Shown here piece by piece: positions 22,222-29,186 of a DNA stretch of 36,747 nt. The first letter of the stretch is position 1. The number at the start of each line of letters is the position of its first letter. The position numbers were made by a program, and so were the translations under genes. The notes below the pieces were generated by a model. That model made no database searches. It saw only the letters and a list, made by a program, of their open reading frames with translations, and was not told where the DNA came from. The DNA is from Gemmatimonadota bacterium (GTDB lineage: Bacteria > Gemmatimonadota > Gemmatimonadetes > Gemmatimonadales > GWC2-71-9). The stretch lies in assembly GCA_003221045.1 (NCBI GenBank), contig QHUC01000110.1:1-36747 (forward strand), read 5' to 3'.

Positions 22222-23430
22222 TCAGGCGCCCGACACACCCTCCAAGGTCACCCCCCGAGTCGCCGCGATGCGCTCTACGGTCTCGCCGATCTTGTTGTTC
22301 GGGGTCGAGGCACCCGCGGTCACGCCGATCGTCACCCGACCCTCGGGTAACCACCCCTCCCGGCGCTCCTCGGTCTTGCCGCCCACCGGTCGGAACCGGA
22401 TGGTGCCCGCCTTCGGGTCGATGCAGGTTGCGTCCTCGATATGGTACGTCGGCGCCTTCTCGTGACAGATGGCCGCGAGATGCGTGGTGTTGCTGGAGTT
22501 GTATCCGCCGATCACCACCATGAGGTCGAGCGGCTCGGCGATCAGCTTCAACACCGCATCCTGCCGATCCTGTGTGGCAGAGCAGATCGTATCGAAGGTG
22601 CGGAAGTGCTCGGCCAGCGCCGCGTCGCCGTAGCGCCGAATCATGCTGCGCCGGATCTCGGCCGCGATGGCGAGCGACTCCCCTGAGAGCATAGTGGTCT
22701 GATTCGCGACCCCTACGCGAACGAGGTCACGGTCCGGGTCGAAGCCGGGGGACGACTTGCCCGCAAAGAGCCCGAGGAACCGCTCCGCGCTCCCCGCTCC
22801 CTCAATCTGCGTGCAAACTTCCCGCGCCTCCGTCATGTCGCGCACCACCAGGTATTTCCCGCCCGGATACTTGCTCACCTGGCTGGCCGTCGCCTTGGTC
22901 TCTTCGTGATGGTACTTGCCGTGAATGACGGCGGTGAAGCCGTCCTTCGCGTAGGAATCGACGCGCTTCCACACGTTCAGCACCGAGCCGCAGGTCGTGT
23001 CCACCAAAACGCAGCCGACCGCGCGCAGTCGCTCGAAATCCTGGACCGTCACTCCGAAGGCGGGGAGAATGACCACGTCCGCGGGCGTGATGTGAGCGAA
23101 GTCGAACTCCCCGTCGTCGGGGCGGCGCAGGAACTCGACCCCCATGGCCTGCAGCTTCTTGTTGACGTGTGGGTTGTGGATGATCTCGCCGACGAGGAAC
23201 ACGCGCCGTTCGGGGAACTTGGTCCGGGTTTCGTAGGCGTATTCGACGGCGCGGTCCACCCCGTAGCAGAACCCGAACTCGCGCGCCAGCTTGAACGTCA
23301 GGTCGCCGGCCGAGAGGACGTAGCCCCGGGCGCGGATGTGGTCCACCACCCTGCTGTGGTAGTCCGCCACCAGCGCGCCTTCGATGTCGCCCTTGAGCCC
23401 GAAACCGCGTCGAAAGTAGGTCTGCTGCAC
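22222..23430 (-). CDS. ispH: 4-hydroxy-3-methylbut-2-enyl diphosphate reductase IspH (long, plant/cyanobacterial type)
   Basis: The 402-residue protein is IspH/LytB, the last enzyme of the MEP isoprenoid pathway, reducing HMBPP to IPP and DMAPP with a 4Fe-4S cluster. The three cluster cysteines are visible: EFGFCYGVDRA (Cys55), VDTTCGSVLNVW and TICSATQDRQ. Other family marks are EIIHNPHVNKKL, HGKYHHEETKAT, VANQTTML, IGGYNSSNTTHLA and GVTAGASTPNNKI. The long N-terminus and about 400-residue length match the cyanobacterial/plant branch rather than the 310-residue E. coli type. The GTG start at 23430 is 4 bases after the oxidoreductase stop, so it is in an operon. Residues 210-216 (EGAGSAE region) come from a three-unit heptamer array (22782-22802). 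Confidence 0.93.
   Translation of the reverse strand: MQQTYFRRGFGLKGDIEGALVADYHSRVVDHIRARGYVLSAGDLTFKLAREFGFCYGVDRAVEYAYETRTKFPERRVFLVGEIIHNPHVNKKLQAMGVEFLRRPDDGEFDFAHITPADVVILPAFGVTVQDFERLRAVGCVLVDTTCGSVLNVWKRVDSYAKDGFTAVIHGKYHHEETKATASQVSKYPGGKYLVVRDMTEAREVCTQIEGAGSAERFLGLFAGKSSPGFDPDRDLVRVGVANQTTMLSGESLAIAAEIRRSMIRRYGDAALAEHFRTFDTICSATQDRQDAVLKLIAEPLDLMVVIGGYNSSNTTHLAAICHEKAPTYHIEDATCIDPKAGTIRFRPVGGKTEERREGWLPEGRVTIGVTAGASTPNNKIGETVERIAATRGVTLEGVSGA
22782..22802. repeat. Three-unit heptamer array (GCTCCSC) inside ispH
   Basis: GCTCCGC, GCTCCCC and GCTCCCT make 21 nt, seven codons, inserted in frame between REVCTQI and RFLGLFAGKSSPGF. The unit is the same as at 18074-18094. Confidence 0.65.
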
Positions 23431-23434
23431 GCGG

Positions 23435-24496
23435 TCAATCTAACCGCGCGCCCCTCGGTGCGCGCACGGCGTCCATCACCCGTTGCACGGCGAGCCCGTC
23501 GTGAAAGGTCGCCGGCTCTCCCGTGGCTGGCCGGCCGTCCAAGACGCCCACCAGGTCGCGCATCAGCCGCACGAAAGAACGCGACCACATGTTGTTGGGA
23601 CTGGTCCGCTCCCAGAGGTCGTCGGGGACGCTGATGTCTTCGAGCTCCGCCACGCGCCGGCCGATCTCGAGCCTTGTTTCGCCGGTGAGCACGAGCGTGC
23701 CCTCGCTCCCCGTGATCTGGGCAAAGTGTCCAGGCCCGTGAGTCGCGACCGTTGAAAGCGTCACGGTCGCGACGGCGCCACCGCCGAGCCGCAACACGAA
23801 GCCGGCGAAATCGTCGGCGGTGACAGGCCGGGCGACGTGCTGCTCGTCGAAGCGCTCAGCGACGAAGGTCTTTACTCCGCCCTGGACCTCGACCACTTCC
23901 GTTCCAGTCCAGAAGCGGCACAGATCGATGAGGTGCGACCCGACCGCGCCCAGGATGCCACCGCCGCGGGCGGCGTCGTACCACCAGCTCCACGGTGCGT
24001 CGAGCGCCTGGGGCCGCCCGTCCCCCCGCAGATACGGCTTGAGAACGACCTCGATGTGCCACACCGAGCCGATCGCCCCCGCGCGAATCAGCTGCTGCGC
24101 CTTCCGGCGGTTCGGCTCGTACCGCAGCTCGTGGTCGATGCGGGCCAGACCGTTGCTCTTCGCCGCGACCTCGATCATCCGCTCCGCCTCGCGGGCCGTC
24201 AGGGCCATCGGTTTCTCGCAGAGGACGTGCTTCCCCGCCTCGAGCGCCGCCACCGCGTGCCGCGCGTGGGCGTCGGGCGTCGAGGAGACAATGACGAGGT
24301 CGACGTCGGGAGCCCGGGCGAGCGCCTCGCCGCTGCCGAAGGCGTGCGACACGTCGAATTCCGCCGCCACGGCGCGGGCGCGCTCCAGGCTGCCGCTCGC
24401 GACCGCGGTGACCTGGGCGCCGGGGACGAGGCGCAGCGCGGGGAGCTGGACTCGGCGTCCGAAGCCCGTACCGATCACGCCGATCCGGAGGGTCAC
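23435..24496 (-). CDS. Gfo/Idh/MocA family NAD(P)-dependent oxidoreductase
   Basis: The 353-residue protein starts with a Rossmann fold (IGVIGTGFGRRVQLPALR) and has the family signature CEKPMALTAREAERM (Glu-Lys-Pro) at about residues 93-107. A C-terminal alpha/beta domain follows, with GAVGSHLIDLCRFW carrying the usual His-Asp pair. Members oxidise or reduce sugars, inositol or bile pigments with NAD(P); the substrate here is unknown. The GTG start at 24496 overlaps the stop of the lipoprotein gene (GTGA), and ispH follows after 4 bases, showing tight coupling in the minus-strand operon. Confidence 0.88.
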   Translation of the reverse strand: MTLRIGVIGTGFGRRVQLPALRLVPGAQVTAVASGSLERARAVAAEFDVSHAFGSGEALARAPDVDLVIVSSTPDAHARHAVAALEAGKHVLCEKPMALTAREAERMIEVAAKSNGLARIDHELRYEPNRRKAQQLIRAGAIGSVWHIEVVLKPYLRGDGRPQALDAPWSWWYDAARGGGILGAVGSHLIDLCRFWTGTEVVEVQGGVKTFVAERFDEQHVARPVTADDFAGFVLRLGGGAVATVTLSTVATHGPGHFAQITGSEGTLVLTGETRLEIGRRVAELEDISVPDDLWERTSPNNMWSRSFVRLMRDLVGVLDGRPATGEPATFHDGLAVQRVMDAVRAPRGARLD

Positions 24497-25002
24497 GACC
24501 GGGACCGGCAGGACACGGTATCCGCGCCGACCGGCACCGCGTCGAACGCCACCTCGGCCGTCACCCGACCGGCGGCCGACACCGCGAGCCCCGCGCCGCG
24601 CACTACGAGCATCACCGAAGGCCGGAGGGCGGTGACGGTGACGGCGCCGCTGTCGAGCGCCACACCGTACGCGACCTCCCCAACCATGAACCGCACTCCC
24701 ACGGTCCCGCCGCGGAGGGAGACCGTATCGCCGCGTTGCACGAGGGGCCAGGTGCCGAGCGCGAGGGAATCGGGGGTACGGAGCCAGAGGATCGCCCCGT
24801 CACCTCCGCTCGACCCCCGAAACAGAAAGCCGTGCCCGACGCCCCCGACGCACTGGCTCGCGATCGCGGGCGCTGTGAACCGCACTGTATCCTTGGGTGG
24901 GCGGGTGACGAACGCCCGCACGACCGCGGCTTTTTGCCGGGGAGACGCGCTCCCGCACGCCCAGCTCAATGCCGCCACCGCGACGATCGCGTGGTTTCTC
25001 AG
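24493..25002 (-). CDS. Putative lipoprotein of unknown function
   Basis: The frame contains a lipoprotein signal: RNHAIVAVAALSWACGS, with lipobox LSWAC and the modified Cys at about residue 17 if translation begins at the CTG at 25002. That CTG overlaps the thioesterase stop (CTGA). The nearest standard start in frame is a GTG at 25152, which would add 50 Arg/Ala/Pro-rich residues antisense-like to the thioesterase and bury the signal, so I prefer 25002. The mature part (about 150 residues) is beta-rich (TVRFTAPAIASQCVGG, WPLVQRGDTVSLRGGTVGVRF, VTVTALRPSVMLVVRG) and belongs to no family I know. Its position between a thioesterase and an oxidoreductase gives no functional hint. Confidence 0.6.
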   Translation of the reverse strand: MRNHAIVAVAALSWACGSASPRQKAAVVRAFVTRPPKDTVRFTAPAIASQCVGGVGHGFLFRGSSGGDGAILWLRTPDSLALGTWPLVQRGDTVSLRGGTVGVRFMVGEVAYGVALDSGAVTVTALRPSVMLVVRGAGLAVSAAGRVTAEVAFDAVPVGADTVSCRSRS

Positions 25003-25478
25003 GAGGAGGCTGTCCGCGGCAGTGGGACGACGCCGAGCTGCGCCCGCGCCTGGTCGCTCGGGAGGGTGTGCGGGGCGAGGGCATCGACGAGCCCGTCCGG
25101 CAGGGCGCGCGGCCTCAGCCCGTGGCGATCCACGCAGACGAGCACCATCCACCCGGCGGCGCCGAGCGTCGGGCGGTCGTCCCGCAGCACGTCGAAGTTG
25201 AGCGTCATCGACTTCGTACCGACACGACCGACGTAGGTCGCCACGCGCAGCCGGTCGTCGAGGCGCGCGGGCCAGTAGAACTCGCTATGGACCGCCTTGC
25301 GGGGAAGAAAGATGTCGTAACGGTCGAACACCTGCGCGTACGCGAGGCCGCAGGCGCGGAACAGCTCCGTTTCGGCGATCTCGAAAAATCGCACGTAGGA
25401 GCCATAGAAGATGATGCCCGCGAAGTCCACGTCGGACCAGCGGACATAGTCCTCGATGACGAATGGTGTGGCCGGCAT
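24999..25478 (-). CDS. Hotdog-fold acyl-CoA thioesterase (4-hydroxybenzoyl-CoA thioesterase/YbgC-like)
   Basis: The 159-residue protein shows the 4HBT pattern: VRWSDVDFAGIIFYGSYVRFFE, in which Asp at about residue 16 is the catalytic acid in the position of the DxxGxxxxxxY motif, then a hydrophobic helix, PRKAVHSEFYWPARLDDRL and beta strands. It hydrolyses an acyl-CoA or acyl-ACP; chain preference is unknown. Start ATG 25478 has GGGAAG just upstream. It lies 74 bases after the PAS-Fis regulator gene and heads the tight group thioesterase, lipoprotein, oxidoreductase, ispH. Confidence 0.85.
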   Translation of the reverse strand: MPATPFVIEDYVRWSDVDFAGIIFYGSYVRFFEIAETELFRACGLAYAQVFDRYDIFLPRKAVHSEFYWPARLDDRLRVATYVGRVGTKSMTLNFDVLRDDRPTLGAAGWMVLVCVDRHGLRPRALPDGLVDALAPHTLPSDQARAQLGVVPLPRTASS

Positions 25479-25552
25479 CGCTTCCCGACTGGAGAGGCCA
25501 GGTCGGGAAGGTAGAGGGCGTCAAACCTCGACGCTAGGACAGGAGCCTGGCG

Positions 25553-26011
25553 TTAGTCGCGTCCGGGGCGTCCATTGGGCCGCAGCCCGTAGGCGCGCAG
25601 ACGGCGCCACAGCGTGGTGCGGCTGATGCCGAGTCGGCGCGCCGTCTCAGCGAGTTTGCCGTGCGTTGCCTCGAGCGTGTCGAGGATCGCCTGGCGCTCC
25701 CGCTCGGCCAGCGTGTGGGTGCCGTCGCCTTCCGGCAGGAACACCACTTCGCCGAGCTCCATCGAGCCGTGCTTCAGCGTGCGCGCACGGCCGCCGTATG
25801 CGACGAGCCGCTCTCGGAGATTCTCACCGCGGCGGCCGGACGCATCGCCGAGGGCATCGAGCGTGCGACGCGCGCGCTGGTTGGTGTAGACGACGCGGCC
25901 GTACCCGTCGAAGACGACAATGCCCTCGCTCACGGTTTCCATCACGGCTTGTCCGAGCGGGGCGAAGGTAAGCGGCGGAGGTGGGTTGGAGGTCTTCTCT
26001 CGAGTAGCCAT
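25553..26011 (-). CDS. PAS-Fis type transcriptional regulator without AAA+ domain
   Basis: In 152 residues the protein combines a PAS-like sensor (VMETVSEGIVVFDGYGRVVYTNQRARRTL) with a Fis/NtrC-type helix-turn-helix (AILDTLEATHGKLAETARRL and GISRTTLWRRLRAYGL) at the C-terminus. The central AAA+ sigma-54 activation domain of NtrC-like proteins is absent, so it cannot act as a classical enhancer-binding protein and more likely binds DNA as a Fis-like regulator controlled by the PAS signal. The start at 26011 is chosen for its AAGGA; the frame is open to 26092 and an alternative ATG lies at 26023. It follows the helicase gene and precedes the thioesterase, and might control that run of genes. 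Confidence 0.75.
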   Translation of the reverse strand: MATREKTSNPPPPLTFAPLGQAVMETVSEGIVVFDGYGRVVYTNQRARRTLDALGDASGRRGENLRERLVAYGGRARTLKHGSMELGEVVFLPEGDGTHTLAERERQAILDTLEATHGKLAETARRLGISRTTLWRRLRAYGLRPNGRPGRD

Positions 26012-26088
26012 ACGTCCTTGCATAGCCGGGTCCGCGGTCAGGGTTGCGGGTTGCATCACAATAGAGAGACCCGCCCAGCGTACGGAGG

Positions 26089-28599
26089 TCACAGGCGGTG
26101 TTCGCGCGCTCTTAGTGAATTCTTAACGTCGCCATCCCTTCCCTCGCCCTCCGCGGCCGCCCCGCCCCCCCTGCCCCCCTCGCCCCCCGCTTCCCCCGCG
26201 CCCAGCGCGCGCGAGGCGCTGCCGCTCCCCTCGCGAGCCTTGAGACGGAGCCGGACGATGCCCACATCCTGCTCCACTTCGTAGTCCACCGGGACCCGAT
26301 CGCCGTAGATGTGCACCGAATCCGGCAGTCCTTCGAGCGCCCGTCGCTCCGGTTCGGGAATCGCTCGTTCGACGTCCAGGATGAGCCGGGTATTGATGAA
26401 GTCCTCCCATGATGTGACGTCGGCCAGCTGCTCTCCGAGTAGGCCGGTCACGCGCTCGGTGGACGCCTGCACCAGCCGCCCGCCGGACCGACGCCAGTAG
26501 AAACCGAATCGCTCCAGCGCGCGGCGCACGCGCCCCTGATCGGGATGCGGCGTCTCTCCCGCGAGGAGCGGCTGCACCAGTGCCGCGCGGGCCGCGCCTG
26601 CAATGTCGGAGGGGAAGGGGTTCTGGAGCGGCTCCACCTCACGCTCCAAGAGGAAGCCGAAGTAGCTCACCGTACGCACCCGCATCAGGCCTTCCCGGCG
26701 CCGCTGCCGCTCGAACAGCACCGTCGGCGAGCCCCGCCTCGCGTAACGACGGATCGCGCGCTCCGAAAGCTGGGTCCCCTCGATGCTGGCGCGTGGCACT
26801 CCGAACCGATCCGCGAAGTAGCGCAGCGTCCCGGCCACCGCGCCCCAGCTGCCGGCCACCGAGCCGCGGCTGACGCGGGCCTCGCGCCCGTCGGCCGTCT
26901 CCTCGTCGATCACGAGGTCGAAGGGCATGATCTTGGCCACGAGATCCGCGAACGCAGCGACCGTCTTCTCGCCGGCGTGCGGGAGCCGCTCCGGCAACGG
27001 CAGCTCGAGCTGCCGGTACACCGAGGCGAGGCCGAGCGCTACATCCTCGATCGCCTTCACCAATACGCCGCGACCTTCGGCCCAGCGATCGATCGTGTCT
27101 CGGAACAGATGTCGCGGCAGGCCGTACACCTCACCCAGATATCCGTGCTTGTTCACCGCCTCGGCGTAGAGGTTGTAGGCCGTGAGGTGATCGCTCCCGG
27201 GCGCGATCAGCCCTCGCAGGTCCCGCTCCTCCCGGGTCATGCGATGGAGGGACTCGATGTTCGCGGCGACCGCCACGACGGGGACCAGGTCGGCGTCGGC
27301 GTGCCAGAGGAGCGCCCCCCAGGGCCGCTCGACCGGCATCGCCTCCACGTCGCGCCCGTAGCGCGTCAGCCGACCGCGCTCAATCAGTCCACGCTCGGTC
27401 AAGAGATCGACCGCGTCGCGATACGCCCTGCGGTCGAGGGGTACCGGCAGGTCGAGCTCGCGGGCGTCGACGCCGAGCGCCGCGCAGGTGATTGCCACTC
27501 GTTCCGCGTCGCCCGCCAGCTGAAACTCGGGCGGCGTGGGCGCGAGCTGGTCGAACACGAGGTCGCGGTCGCTCAGGATGTACACCTCGCCGCCTTGCAC
27601 GCGTCCATGGACACGGCCAGCCATCTGCAGGATCTCGTTCGCGCCGAGGTAGAGTCGCGTGAGCACGTTGCGGCCCCGCTCGACCACGTTGGCGTATCGC
27701 GCGTCGTAGATCACCACAGTGTCCAGGCCCCGGATATTCAGGGCGGATTGCCCCGCGGCGGTCATAGCGAGCAGGAACGGCCGTCGCACCTGACCGTCGA
27801 GAAACGGCCGGATGACGCGGATCGGCTCGCCACCGTGATAGAAGGCGGTCGGCAGTCCCTGCCAGCGGTCACCCAGCTCCTTCGCGATCTGCTCAACCTC
27901 CGCCCGCGTCGGCACGAACACGGCCACCCCACGCCGCTCCCGCAGGACGCGCTTCATGAAGCGAGCGTCCAGAAACGCGAGCGGCTGCTGCGGCAATACG
28001 CGCACATCGGCGGCTCGCGCGGGGTCGAATGCCCGGGTCTCGAGGACTTCGACGGACCCGAGGTAGCGGGCGTAGAACGACGGATCTACGGTGGCGGAGA
28101 GCCAGATGAAGCGACACCCCGCCCGCTTCCCGAGCGCGAGGCACAACTCCAGCTCCGCGGATGTCTGGTGGATCTCGTCGACCACCAGGGTGTCGCGCGC
28201 CGTGATCAGCCCGTCCTCGAACCAGCGACGCGCGATCCCTGTGGTGACGATGACGACATTCCAGGTTGGCGTCTCGGGCGTCGCTTCCCGCTCGCGGTTC
28301 ACGACGCCGACCTTAAGCGGAGCTCCGAGGATGGTCTCGGCGATCGGCCGGATCGCGAGCGTCTTCCCGGTCCCGGTCCCCGCGACGATTCCAAACCCTC
28401 GCCCCGATGCCGCCAGGCGCGCGATGTCCGCCCCGTGCTCGCGGGCGAGGAGCGTTTCGAGGTCCAGGCCCATCGCCAGCTCGATCGTCTCGCAGGCCGC
28501 GCGCGTCGGAGCGATCACGACGACCCGCCCGGTCGCGGGCTCGGCGGCGAGGAAGGCGTTAGGGTCGGGGGGAAGAAAGTGGTCCCGGGAGATGCGCAC
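26089..28599 (-). CDS. DEAH-box-type superfamily 2 helicase with Gly-rich tail
   Basis: The 836-residue protein has Walker A GTGTGKT (residues 74-80), the DEIH box (141-144), LSATVD (168-173), FVPTRAEVEQIAKEL, an NIRGLDTVVIYD segment and motif VI QMAGRVHGR. This is the HrpA/HrpB-like DEAH layout, though the C-terminal part does not match the standard HrpA domains that I know. It would hydrolyse ATP to remodel RNA or DNA. The last 40 residues (GAGEAGGEGGRGGGAAAEG) are low complexity, encoded by roughly 9-nt C-rich repeats at about 26150-26205. The GTG start at 28599 lies 6 bases after a TATATT box without Shine-Dalgarno, so it may be leaderless. The protein ends 77 bases before the PAS-Fis start. 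Confidence 0.8.
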   Translation of the reverse strand: MRISRDHFLPPDPNAFLAAEPATGRVVVIAPTRAACETIELAMGLDLETLLAREHGADIARLAASGRGFGIVAGTGTGKTLAIRPIAETILGAPLKVGVVNREREATPETPTWNVVIVTTGIARRWFEDGLITARDTLVVDEIHQTSAELELCLALGKRAGCRFIWLSATVDPSFYARYLGSVEVLETRAFDPARAADVRVLPQQPLAFLDARFMKRVLRERRGVAVFVPTRAEVEQIAKELGDRWQGLPTAFYHGGEPIRVIRPFLDGQVRRPFLLAMTAAGQSALNIRGLDTVVIYDARYANVVERGRNVLTRLYLGANEILQMAGRVHGRVQGGEVYILSDRDLVFDQLAPTPPEFQLAGDAERVAITCAALGVDARELDLPVPLDRRAYRDAVDLLTERGLIERGRLTRYGRDVEAMPVERPWGALLWHADADLVPVVAVAANIESLHRMTREERDLRGLIAPGSDHLTAYNLYAEAVNKHGYLGEVYGLPRHLFRDTIDRWAEGRGVLVKAIEDVALGLASVYRQLELPLPERLPHAGEKTVAAFADLVAKIMPFDLVIDEETADGREARVSRGSVAGSWGAVAGTLRYFADRFGVPRASIEGTQLSERAIRRYARRGSPTVLFERQRRREGLMRVRTVSYFGFLLEREVEPLQNPFPSDIAGAARAALVQPLLAGETPHPDQGRVRRALERFGFYWRRSGGRLVQASTERVTGLLGEQLADVTSWEDFINTRLILDVERAIPEPERRALEGLPDSVHIYGDRVPVDYEVEQDVGIVRLRLKAREGSGSASRALGAGEAGGEGGRGGGAAAEGEGRDGDVKNSLRAREHRL

Positions 28600-28605
28600 G
28601 ATCGC

Positions 28606-28611
28606 AATATA
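28606..28611 (-). promoter_or_regulatory. -10 box directly before the helicase GTG
   Basis: TATATT lies 6 bases before the GTG start on the minus strand. No convincing -35 box is seen at the usual distance. The spacing fits a leaderless transcript. Confidence 0.35.
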
Positions 28612-28647
28612 GTGACGGCCATGTTCTCGACCGGTGCTCGGAAAAGA

Positions 28648-28679
28648 AAGCGGGAGGCGTGCGTGCGCGCCTCCCGCTT
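28648..28679 (-). terminator. Rho-independent terminator of the small secreted protein gene
   Basis: A perfect 12-bp stem (AAGCGGGAGGCG with its complement) closes an 8-nt loop. On the minus strand it is followed by TCTTTTCC. It lies about 95 bases after the stop of the gene at 28773-29033. The 28600-28772 gap holds nothing else I can identify. Confidence 0.75.
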
Positions 28680-28772
28680 AGCGACCGTACCTGCGGCACT
28701 GTCTAGGACGCCAGCCGCCGCATCCGGAACCTTCCGTTGCACGCCGCACTCCGGAGGTACAGCCGATACGTA

Positions 28773-29033
28773 TCAGTCCCCGTCATAGTCGTAGCGGCAG
28801 TGGTGGCGGTGATGACGCCGAGCCACGTAAACGCGTTCCACGAAGAGCGGCGCGGGCCGATAGAACCGCGGCCGTGAGTGATAGAACCCGTATCGCCTGC
28901 CGACGACCACGACACCTGTGACGAACGGCCGGGGCGCGGCAAAGCCGATCGCGACGCTGACGCGGGTCTGCGCGCTGGCGGGTCGCGTCGCCAGTGCCAG
29001 GACGAGTCCGACGGCCAGAAGCATGTGTTTCAT
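28773..29033 (-). CDS. Small secreted Tyr/Arg/His-rich protein (86 aa)
   Basis: The protein has a clear signal peptide (MKHMLLAVGLVLALATRPASA, cleavage after ASA-Q near residue 21) and a mature part of 65 residues rich in aromatic and basic residues, ending in HHRHHCRYDYDGD. The His/Asp-rich end could bind metal, but I recognise no family. Translation is well supported: GGAGGTGA lies 4 bases before the ATG, the best ribosome-binding site in the window. It has its own terminator at 28648-28679 and stands between the helicase and phosphofructokinase genes, probably as a single-gene transcript. The 29034-29186 gap before the phosphofructokinase stop holds its leader and nothing else recognisable. 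Confidence 0.75.
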   Translation of the reverse strand: MKHMLLAVGLVLALATRPASAQTRVSVAIGFAAPRPFVTGVVVVGRRYGFYHSRPRFYRPAPLFVERVYVARRHHRHHCRYDYDGD

Positions 29034-29186
29034 AGGTCACCTCCGGCTGCCACGCGTTGGAAGCGCCGTGCCAGAGGCGACAGCCTTAGCCAAGCTGCAC
29101 TGCTGGAGAGGGTTAGGACCGGTGGGAGGATCGGGGCCCGGGCGTGCGAGTGTCACTCACCGCGGTCCCACTGTGCCGGCCATCCG

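Noticed and set aside
26545-28788. 747-codon plus-strand open frame
   Set aside because: It is antisense to the helicase at 26089-28599, whose motifs (GTGTGKT, DEIH, QMAGRVHGR) are unmistakable. The product is His/Arg/Pro/Asp-rich shadow sequence without domains.
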